This document shows, piece by piece, positions 1 through 4,850 of a DNA stretch of 5,146 bases. The stretch is taken from contig JAFMIT010000107.1 in the NCBI GenBank assembly GCA_017853815.1, positions 1 to 5,146 on the forward strand, written 5' to 3'. The notes below the pieces were generated by a model. That model worked only from the letters and a program-made list of their open reading frames with translations. It did no database searches and was not told the origin of the DNA. Numbering within the stretch: position 1 is the stretch's first letter; each line of letters starts with the position of its first letter. The translations under genes and the position numbers were made by a program. This DNA comes from Actinomycetota bacterium (GTDB lineage Bacteria; Actinomycetota; Actinomycetes; S36-B12; UBA5976).

Positions 1-1146
1 AGTCTTGAGATTGTGATGTCGACGGCATAGCGAAACCAGATTGTCCTGGTCTGTTCGCCCGCCGTCTTCCCATGGCTTCACGTGATCGAGGTCGTTCTTG
101 ACTGAGTGTCGACCGCAGCCGGGATAGCGACAAACCTGATCGCGCGCGATGACGTGGTCACGCAGCGCGGCTGGTGGTCGATAAGTCTCGCGGCCGTATT
201 CAAGAATCTGTTTGCTAACGGGGTCGTAGACGATGCGACGCAATCGTGAATCTTCGGCGAGCGCGCGTATTGCGCCAGCGGTCATGAGGTCTCCGCTACC
301 TTGAACGGTTGCAGCTTCGTTGCTGACGCCAAGCAGCGTTTCGAGCGATACCAAGACCTGTACCTCAGCCCCAGTCCCGCCGCCCGCTTCTCCTGTTGAG
401 TTGCACATGAGTGAGACAAATGCGTCCGCCCGATTCTGCGCCTCTGTTCCGGTGAAGTGCTGCGATCGATCAATGAGTCCGTTGATAGCGTTCATGACGC
501 GCTGACCTTCAACCGAAGGCAGGTAGGCATTGACCCAGCACATGCCATCAGGTGCAAGCGTCATATCGACGCGCCGATTGAGACAGGCCAACTCGTGTAG
601 TTCATCGGCCGGAAGTGGCGCGAGCGCAATGACAGCTTTGCGCACGGCCTTACGCATTTCGCCCACTGTTTTGCCTTCAGCTTTGGGAGCAACCAGCGAT
701 TCGTAACGTTGCGCTAACTCATTGCCTGAACGCAAGTCGTGAATATCTTCGCGCGACTTCGTAAAGAGTTCCTGAACTCCTTCGGCGGCGATGACGGCGT
801 TGTAAGCCGAAATTTCACCAGCTTCGAGTCTGTTCAAGATGCCAGGCAATCGATTGACCAGTGCTCGCGAAATGTTGATCTGTCGTCGTGCCCATTCTGG
901 AGACCAGCGGAGCAGAGCGGCAATCTCATCAACCTTGATGTCGCGAATCTTGACCTGACCGTCGGCGCTCAAATGGTCTTGCGGTGTGGGGCCAGCAATT
1001 TCAACATGCAGTCGATGTCGCTGCGCTTCAATCGTGCGACTATTGCGCTCGATGCCGGTTACGAGATCAAGCTTTTCCAAGTGTTGACTGTGACCGCTCT
1101 TTCGAGCTGGCTGGGAATCGAACTCGTCGACCAATTGTGCGCTCAT
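1..1146 (-). CDS. DUF222 / HNH endonuclease domain protein (13E12-repeat type), C-terminus cut by window edge
   Basis: Reading the minus strand from the ATG at 1146 gives 382 open codons to the left edge with no stop, so the 3' end is missing. The start is fixed by an in-frame TGA two codons upstream; no strong Shine-Dalgarno is seen. Residues about 60-300 look like DUF222, including a helix-turn-helix-like stretch around 72-95 (EIAALLRWSPEWARRQI). Residues about 328-382 form an HNH nuclease domain: CRYPGC (C339, C344), LDHVKPW with H355, DNL with N369, and CRRHH (C374, H377, H378). The Cys residues probably bind a structural zinc and the His/Asn residues form the metal-dependent catalytic site. 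Proteins with this architecture occur in many copies in actinobacterial genomes and include the mycobacterial 13E12 repeat family; their cellular role is poorly known, and DNA cleavage is inferred from the domain only. All visible HNH residues are intact. The family call is strong; a specific function is not supported. Confidence 0.93.
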   Translation of the reverse strand, partial: MSAQLVDEFDSQPARKSGHSQHLEKLDLVTGIERNSRTIEAQRHRLHVEIAGPTPQDHLSADGQVKIRDIKVDEIAALLRWSPEWARRQINISRALVNRLPGILNRLEAGEISAYNAVIAAEGVQELFTKSREDIHDLRSGNELAQRYESLVAPKAEGKTVGEMRKAVRKAVIALAPLPADELHELACLNRRVDMTLAPDGMCWVNAYLPSVEGQRVMNAINGLIDRSQHFTGTEAQNRADAFVSLMCNSTGEAGGGTGAEVQVLVSLETLLGVSNEAATVQGSGDLMTAGAIRALAEDSRLRRIVYDPVSKQILEYGRETYRPPAALRDHVIARDQVCRYPGCGRHSVKNDLDHVKPWEDGGRTDQDNLVSLCRRHHNLKT

Positions 1147-1197
1147 GACTCAACTTTGGCGCCTCACCAAACTCAATCTCAACGGAACTTCTGCATC

Positions 1198-1235
1198 TGT
1201 GGATACGCATGCCCAACTCCGCCAATTGTGGATAT
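1198..1235. repeat. Two DnaA-box-like sites (TGTGGATA) 29 bp apart
   Basis: The octamer TGTGGATA occurs at 1198-1205 and 1227-1234 in the gap between the decarboxylase stop and the HNH start. With the next base each copy is an 8-of-9 match to the reverse complement of the E. coli DnaA box TTATCCACA (last base C or T instead of A). Both copies have the same orientation, with TATCCACA on the strand coding for the HNH gene. They lie just upstream of that gene, so a regulatory role is possible. The match could be chance; no AT-rich unwinding region is present, so this is not an origin. Confidence 0.3.
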
Positions 1236-1249
1236 CCGCTTGCCAGCGG
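1236..1249 (-). terminator. Small hairpin directly after the decarboxylase stop codon
   Basis: CCGCT and AGCGG form a perfect 5-bp GC-rich stem with a 4-base loop, starting immediately after the TAG of the decarboxylase on the minus strand. No T-run follows, so it is not a canonical intrinsic terminator. It may be a weak terminator or a 3'-end stabiliser, and read-through into the HNH gene is possible. Confidence 0.25.
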
Positions 1250-2683
1250 CTAACTCGCAACAACCTCAATTGTCTTGAGCGTGGCGTCGCTGTTGTAAGC
1301 GACCCGTCCAACCCGGCCCGCCATCTCAATAGCTGCCACAACTTCTTCCGTCACGCGCTCGCCTGGGCCAATGAGCGGCACACCAGGAGGATAGGGGCAA
1401 AACTGCTCGGCACTAATTTCTCCGACGGCGTCGCCAAGTGCCACTCGCCGACGAGGCGCAAAGGTGGCAGTTCGTGGACTCATCACAACTTCAGGTCGAA
1501 TGCTCCACACAGCGCTCGGCATGCCACTGCGAGATGCGCCACGCATCTTCTCAATCATGCCTGCAAGCTTCGTAGCAATTCCGATGACGACATCTCGCTC
1601 ATCAACCAGCGAAACGGTCATAACAAGCGTGTCGTTGTCAGCAGATTCCACTCCGTGACCTTCGCGCCAGAGCGCCTCGGCCAACTCGACACCTGTGCAA
1701 CCAGCCCGAGGAAGCCAAAGAGCTATTTTGAGTGGATCAACCACGCAACCCAGCGAGGCTTCGTCGAACACGACAACTCCTGAAACTGAGGCAAGAATCC
1801 GTCGAGCCTCTCGCGTTGTTTCAACTGCCTGCCCAATTGCGTCGCTGCCGAACTCTTGCATCACCATACGTGTCGCATCAATTGATGCGAGCAAGGTCGC
1901 GGACGGTGACGTCGTCGCGGTCGCATCAACTGAGCGATTAAACCGATGCATGTCTACTCGATTGCCGCGACAAGAGATAGTGGCAGTCTGTGAATATCCA
2001 AGAAGTGCTTTGTGCACTGACGTGACCGCTATGTCGGCACCGGCCTGAAGCGCACCCACATAACCGCCAACGCCAAAGTCAAAATGCGCACCCCATGCTT
2101 GGTCCACCACCAAAGTGCGGTCTGCGGCATGACACGCAGCGGCGAGTGTGCCGATGTTGGTCATGGTGCCCACATAGGCAGGTGAGGTCACAAAGACGGC
2201 CTCAGCGTTTATGCCTTCGAGCGCGGCTACAGGCATGCCGACAGGAATGCCGAACTCGGGATGGATATCTGGGTAGATCCACTGTGGCACTGCGCCAGAT
2301 AAAACCAGACCCGAGAGAGCACTTCGATGGCTCGTACGATCAACGGCCACCGCCTGGTCGTCGCCTGCAACCGTCAGCAATGCCGCGATATTGCCTTGAG
2401 ACGAACCGCCAACCAAGAAGCGTGTGTGATCAGCGCCGATCGCCTCGGCATACAACTCTTCAGCACACGCGAGCACTCGCCCCGAGAAGGCATTGTCATC
2501 CGCGCCACCCTGCAGTGGAACATCGTCGCGAACGAGTGTGTGGAGCAGGTCAAAACCCACCACATCGGTGGCACCGTCCTGGTAGCGCCACTTATGGCCG
2601 GGTATCTGCAAAGGCTGCATTTCGCGTGCGCGCGCCGCAAGCACGGCGGCGACCAGTGGCGCACGTTCTTCGAGACTGCTCAT
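1250..2683 (-). CDS. Orn/Lys/Arg decarboxylase family protein (PLP-dependent, fold type I)
   Basis: This is a complete 477-residue protein, close to the length of the short, Bacillus SpeA-like group that lacks the N-terminal wing domain. Family landmarks in order: PGHK at 28-31; the cofactor phosphate-binding GGSSQGN at 92-98; TSHRS at 117-121, where H119 should stack on the PLP ring; VVDQAWGAH at 192-200, with D194 facing the pyridine nitrogen; SVHK at 222-225, with K225 as the Schiff-base lysine; and a C-terminal domain with the typical YPPGVPLIGPGE at 431-442. It should decarboxylate a basic amino acid to a polyamine or precursor (arginine to agmatine, lysine to cadaverine, or ornithine to putrescine); the sequence does not tell which. 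The ATG at 2683 is chosen because AAGGA precedes it by 5 bases and the family-like sequence starts there; an upstream TTG at 2746 would add 21 unconserved-looking residues. Motif DQAW has Q where many relatives have E. It is divergent from ilvD with no obvious pathway link. Confidence 0.92.
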   Translation of the reverse strand: MSSLEERAPLVAAVLAARAREMQPLQIPGHKWRYQDGATDVVGFDLLHTLVRDDVPLQGGADDNAFSGRVLACAEELYAEAIGADHTRFLVGGSSQGNIAALLTVAGDDQAVAVDRTSHRSALSGLVLSGAVPQWIYPDIHPEFGIPVGMPVAALEGINAEAVFVTSPAYVGTMTNIGTLAAACHAADRTLVVDQAWGAHFDFGVGGYVGALQAGADIAVTSVHKALLGYSQTATISCRGNRVDMHRFNRSVDATATTSPSATLLASIDATRMVMQEFGSDAIGQAVETTREARRILASVSGVVVFDEASLGCVVDPLKIALWLPRAGCTGVELAEALWREGHGVESADNDTLVMTVSLVDERDVVIGIATKLAGMIEKMRGASRSGMPSAVWSIRPEVVMSPRTATFAPRRRVALGDAVGEISAEQFCPYPPGVPLIGPGERVTEEVVAAIEMAGRVGRVAYNSDATLKTIEVVAS

Positions 2684-2787
2684 GCCTGTCCTTAAAGCCC
2701 AATAATCAGGCGAGTGTAAGCAGGCAAGAGGTCGATGCGAAGCCAATCGCCGCGCCTCCCAAGCACCCGCTTCTCTAGGATTACGCC
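2684..2787. promoter_or_regulatory. Divergent intergenic region between decarboxylase and ilvD
   Basis: These 104 bases must hold the 5' signals of both divergent genes. On the minus strand a clear Shine-Dalgarno AAGGA lies at 2689-2693, 5 bases before the decarboxylase ATG, and GATTAT at 2702-2707 is a weak -10 candidate. On the plus strand TAGGAT lies at 2776-2781 before ilvD. GCCTG at 2684-2688 and CAGGC at 2707-2711 form a short inverted repeat that would enclose the decarboxylase ribosome-binding site. No convincing -35 box or leader peptide is seen for either gene. Confidence 0.45.
2776..2781 (+). promoter_or_regulatory. ilvD start signal: Shine-Dalgarno AGGA or -10 box TAGGAT
   Basis: AGGA at 2777-2780 lies 7 bases before the ilvD ATG, a good ribosome-binding spacing that supports this start over the ATG three codons later. 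The same bases form TAGGAT, which fits the TAnnnT -10 pattern and ends 6 bases before the ATG, so a leaderless transcript is an alternative. No clear -35 partner is seen, so the ribosome-binding reading is preferred. Confidence 0.5.
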
Positions 2788-4476
2788 ATGACCAATATGA
2801 AACCCCGCAGCTTCGAAGTCACTGACGGTCTCGAAAAGTCGGCCTCGCGCGGCATGCTCCGCGCTGTCGGCATGCAAGATGAAGACTTCAGCAAGCCACA
2901 AATTGGTATCGCCTCGTCGTGGAACGAAATCACGCCCTGCAACTTGTCGCTAGCGCGACTGGCATTGGCAGCCAAAGAAGGCGTCACCAAAGCCGGCGGT
3001 TTCCCCATGCAGTTTGGCACCATCTCGGTGTCAGACGGTATTTCCATGGGTCACGAAGGCATGCACTTCTCATTGGTAAGCCGCGAAATCATTGCCGATT
3101 CGGTTGAAGCGGTAATGCAGGCCGAACGCATGGACGGCATGGTCAACTTTGCTGGCTGCGATAAGTCGCTGCCAGGCATGCTGATGTCAGCTGCTCGAAT
3201 CAACGTTGCTTCAGTGTTCGTATATGCCGGCTCAATCCTTCCTGGCAATGTCACCCTGTCTGACGGCACTAATCGTGACGTCACCATTATTGATGCCTTC
3301 GAAGCAGTCGGCGCATGCTCTCGCGGCTTGATGTCTCGCGAAGACGTCGACACAATTGAACGCGCAATCTGCCCAGGCGAAGGTGCCTGTGGCGGCATGT
3401 ACACCGCCAACACGATGGCGTCTGCGGCAGAGGCAATGGGCATGTCGCTGCCTGGCTCTGCTGCACCGCCCGCTGTAGATCGTCGTCGTGATGGATTCTC
3501 GATTGCTTCAGGTGAAGCTGTCGTCAATCTCATCCGCCAAGGCATTGTCACTCGCGACATCATCACCAAGCAGTCACTCGAAAATGCAATTGCAGTCGTG
3601 ATGGCATTTGGTGGTTCAACCAACGCAGTTCTTCACTTACTTGCGATTGCTCACGAAGCCAAGGTCGATCTGACCATGCACGATTTCCATCGCATTGGCT
3701 CAAAGGTGCCACTTCTCGCAGACGTCAAGCCTTTTGGTCGTTACGTCATGAGTGATGTAGACAAAGTCGGCGGTGTGCCAGTAATTCTCCGAGCACTGTT
3801 CGATGCCGGCCTCATTAATGGCGACTGCCTGACAGTCACAGGTAAGACGATGAAAGAAAATCTCGAAGAGATTAATTCACCTGATCCCGATGGCCAGATC
3901 CTTCACGCTGTTGAGAACGCTATTGGCAGCGTCGGCGGCATCACGATTCTCGGTGGCTCTCTCGCTCCCGAAGGCGCTGTGGTGAAGAGCGCTGGCATTC
4001 CAGTAGATGTGTTTGAAGGCCCAGCCAAAGTGTTCGATCGCGAACGCACCGCCATGGATGCTCTCGAGAGCGGCGACATCCAAAAGGGTGACGTCGTCAT
4101 CATTCGTTGGGAAGGCCCTAAGGGCGGTCCAGGTATGCGCGAAATGTTGATGATCACCGGCGCCATTAAGGGCGCGGGCCTTGGCAAAGACGTGCTCCTC
4201 ATCACCGACGGTCGATTCTCTGGCGGCACCACTGGCCTCTGCGTCGGACACGTCGCACCAGAAGCAGCTGACGGCGGTCCGATTGGGCTCGTCCAAAATG
4301 GCGACCTTGTCCGCATTGATATTCCTAATCGCACGCTTGACCTCCTTGTCGATGAGGCCGAGCTGGCTGCCCGCCGTGCAAACTGGCAGCCGCTTCCTCC
4401 TCGCTACCACAGTGGCGTCCTGTACAAGTACGCCAAGTTGGTCGGAAGTGCCTCTCGCGGAGCAGTCTGCGACTAA
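2788..4476 (+). CDS. ilvD: Dihydroxy-acid dehydratase
   Basis: IlvD dehydrates 2,3-dihydroxyisovalerate and 2,3-dihydroxy-3-methylvalerate to the 2-keto acid precursors of valine/leucine and isoleucine, the third common step of branched-chain amino acid synthesis in the cytoplasm. The 562-residue length is typical. The three iron-sulfur cluster cysteines are present: C51 (PCNLS), C124 (GCDKSLPG) and C201 (GACGGMYTANTM). Metal-site residues are visible: D83 (VSDG), D125 and K126 (the lysine carbamylated in known structures) and E452 (GMREM). The second family signature LLITDGRFSGGT at 470-481 carries S478, the proposed catalytic base. The cysteine set fits a DHAD; a [2Fe-2S] cluster, as in actinobacterial relatives, is likely but not provable from sequence alone. 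The ATG at 2788 has AGGA 7 bases upstream. It is followed by a terminator-like hairpin and then the ilvB attenuator, so it is probably not co-transcribed with ilvB under the same control. No frameshift or missing motif is seen. Confidence 0.98.
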   Translation: MTNMKPRSFEVTDGLEKSASRGMLRAVGMQDEDFSKPQIGIASSWNEITPCNLSLARLALAAKEGVTKAGGFPMQFGTISVSDGISMGHEGMHFSLVSREIIADSVEAVMQAERMDGMVNFAGCDKSLPGMLMSAARINVASVFVYAGSILPGNVTLSDGTNRDVTIIDAFEAVGACSRGLMSREDVDTIERAICPGEGACGGMYTANTMASAAEAMGMSLPGSAAPPAVDRRRDGFSIASGEAVVNLIRQGIVTRDIITKQSLENAIAVVMAFGGSTNAVLHLLAIAHEAKVDLTMHDFHRIGSKVPLLADVKPFGRYVMSDVDKVGGVPVILRALFDAGLINGDCLTVTGKTMKENLEEINSPDPDGQILHAVENAIGSVGGITILGGSLAPEGAVVKSAGIPVDVFEGPAKVFDRERTAMDALESGDIQKGDVVIIRWEGPKGGPGMREMLMITGAIKGAGLGKDVLLITDGRFSGGTTGLCVGHVAPEAADGGPIGLVQNGDLVRIDIPNRTLDLLVDEAELAARRANWQPLPPRYHSGVLYKYAKLVGSASRGAVCD

Positions 4477-4493
4477 CAACCCACAAAACCGCG

Positions 4494-4531
4494 CTCGTCG
4501 TCCGCACCTATCCACAGGCCCGGGCGACGAG
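4494..4531 (+). terminator. Terminator-like hairpin after ilvD
   Basis: Bases 4494-4504 and 4521-4531 pair over 11 positions (one G-T wobble), starting 17 bases after the ilvD stop. Inside the 16-base loop, CCT at 4507-4509 can pair with AGG at 4516-4518. The stem is strong but is followed only by TCATTTCC rather than a run of T, so termination may be inefficient or Rho-assisted. The loop contains TATCCACA, the octamer also found twice near 1200. Confidence 0.5.
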
Positions 4532-4602
4532 TCATTTCCAGACCAGATTTCCGCCATCCACCCACACGCATGTCTCACATTTCGAGAACTCTGTCTCAAC
4601 CC

Positions 4603-4616
4603 GTGACCCGCGTCAC
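4603..4616. promoter_or_regulatory. Inverted repeat GTGAC-N4-GTCAC, possible operator
   Basis: Perfect 5-bp arms at 4603-4607 and 4612-4616 flank a 4-base centre. The site ends 22 bases before the proposed -35 box of the ilvB leader promoter, a position suited to an activator or other regulator. The half-site reappears in CCCGTGACC, found at 4600-4608 and again at 4672-4680 across the proposed transcription start. The regulator, if any, is unknown. Confidence 0.3.
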
Positions 4617-4638
4617 CCAACAGATTTTTCCGTCGCCG

Positions 4639-4667
4639 ATGACAAACCGGCGTAGAGCAGTTACGCT
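4639..4667 (+). promoter_or_regulatory. Promoter of the ilvB leader transcript
   Basis: ATGACA at 4639-4644 matches five of six bases of the -35 consensus TTGACA. After exactly 17 bases comes TACGCT at 4662-4667, fitting the TAnnnT pattern of a -10 box. Transcription would then start about 7-8 bases later, at or next to G4675, which is the first base of the leader-peptide GTG codon. Position relative to the attenuator strongly supports the call; the box matches alone would be moderate evidence. Confidence 0.6.
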
Positions 4668-4674
4668 CCCGCCC

Positions 4675-4704
4675 GTGACCACGATTCTCGTAGTAGTTAT
4701 TTAG
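4675..4704 (+). CDS. ilvB leader peptide (attenuator), probably leaderless
   Basis: This is a nine-codon frame, GTG ACC ACG ATT CTC GTA GTA GTT ATT then TAG, giving M-T-T-I-L-V-V-V-I. Six consecutive branched-chain residues end at the stop codon, the hallmark of leader peptides that sense Val/Ile/Leu tRNA charging upstream of ilv genes. Ribosomes should stall on the ATT/CTC/GTA/GTT codons when these amino acids are scarce. No Shine-Dalgarno lies before the GTG, and the proposed transcription start coincides with it, so initiation is probably leaderless. An in-frame ATG at 4639 would give a 21-residue form, but it is part of the proposed -35 box and also lacks a ribosome-binding site. A hairpin and terminator follow directly. 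It is a regulatory peptide with no expected function as a product. Confidence 0.85.
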   Translation: MTTILVVVI

Positions 4705-4737
4705 CGCGCGGCGACTGCTCAAGCGTCCACCGCGCGC
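4704..4737 (+). promoter_or_regulatory. GC hairpin starting at the leader stop codon (attenuator stem)
   Basis: GCGCGCGG at 4704-4711 pairs perfectly with CCGCGCGC at 4730-4737. Inside, GAC at 4713-4715 can pair with GTC at 4725-4727 and GC at 4717-4718 with GC at 4723-4724, leaving a TCAA loop. The 5' arm begins on the last base of the leader stop codon, so a ribosome at the end of the leader would cover it while one stalled on the early Ile/Leu/Val codons may leave it free. Its 3' arm directly abuts the terminator stem. It is probably the pause or switch hairpin of the attenuator. Confidence 0.65.
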
Positions 4738-4770
4738 ACCCTCCGAAGCCGAAAGGCCGGGGGGTTTTTT
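4738..4770 (+). terminator. Intrinsic terminator of the ilvB attenuator
   Basis: Bases 4738-4745 pair with 4758-4765 (A-T, six G-C pairs and one T-G wobble). After an AA bulge, GCC at 4748-4750 pairs with GGC at 4755-4757 around a GAAA tetraloop. Six T at 4765-4770 follow at once. This is a canonical Rho-independent terminator about 80 bases before the ilvB start and just after the leader peptide, so it should stop transcription when branched-chain amino acids are plentiful. Confidence 0.88.
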
Positions 4771-4838
4771 AGTGCGGATAGCAGAGCAGGCGTCGAACTG
4801 AAACCACGACGAGCCTCACGGCACGAGATCCACGACAA

Positions 4839-4843
4839 AAGGA
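4839..4843 (+). promoter_or_regulatory. Ribosome-binding site of ilvB
   Basis: AAGGA at 4839-4843 lies 7 bases before the ATG at 4851. Two other ATGs at 4843 and 4846 are out of frame with ilvB, so the site selects 4851. Confidence 0.75.
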
Positions 4844-4850
4844 TGATGAG

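Larger units (their letters stand above)
4477..4850 (+). promoter_or_regulatory. ilvD-ilvB intergenic region carrying the ilvB attenuator
   Basis: This 374-bp stretch has no ordinary gene but is dense in signals: an ilvD terminator-like hairpin (4494-4531), an inverted repeat (4603-4616), a promoter (4639-4667), a leader peptide (4675-4704), a GC-rich hairpin (4704-4737), an intrinsic terminator (4738-4770) and the ilvB ribosome-binding site (4839-4843). The bases between 4532 and 4602 and between 4771 and 4836 hold nothing else I can assign with confidence. The order promoter, branched-chain-rich leader, hairpin, terminator, biosynthetic gene is that of a classical translation-coupled attenuator. 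Confidence 0.85.

Noticed and set aside
1198..1249. Replication origin
   Set aside because: Only two imperfect DnaA-box-like sites are present, with no AT-rich region and no dnaA/dnaN neighbours.
739..1278. 179-residue plus-strand open frame
   Set aside because: It is antisense to the DUF222/HNH gene, which has recognisable domains throughout; the plus-strand translation resembles nothing I know.
1145..1783. 212-residue plus-strand open frame
   Set aside because: It overlaps the decarboxylase on the opposite strand; its product is low in recognisable motifs and has no ribosome-binding site I can support.
2684..2746. N-terminal extension of the decarboxylase from a TTG at 2746
   Set aside because: The ATG at 2683 has a good AAGGA site 5 bases upstream, the extra 21 residues do not look like the family, and the extension would consume the promoter region.
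2095..2778. 227-residue plus-strand open frame running up to ilvD
   Set aside because: It is antisense to the N-terminal half of the decarboxylase, and its Arg/Pro/His-rich product is typical of a shadow frame.
3051..3623. 190-residue minus-strand open frame inside ilvD
   Set aside because: It is a shadow of ilvD with composition expected from reverse reading of its codons.
3877..4722. 281-residue minus-strand open frame crossing the end of ilvD and the attenuator
   Set aside because: Most of it is antisense to conserved ilvD sequence and it runs through the promoter and leader region; no domain is recognisable.
4771..4850. T-box riboswitch before ilvB
   Set aside because: No T-box consensus or specifier stem is visible, and the branched-chain leader peptide already explains the terminator.
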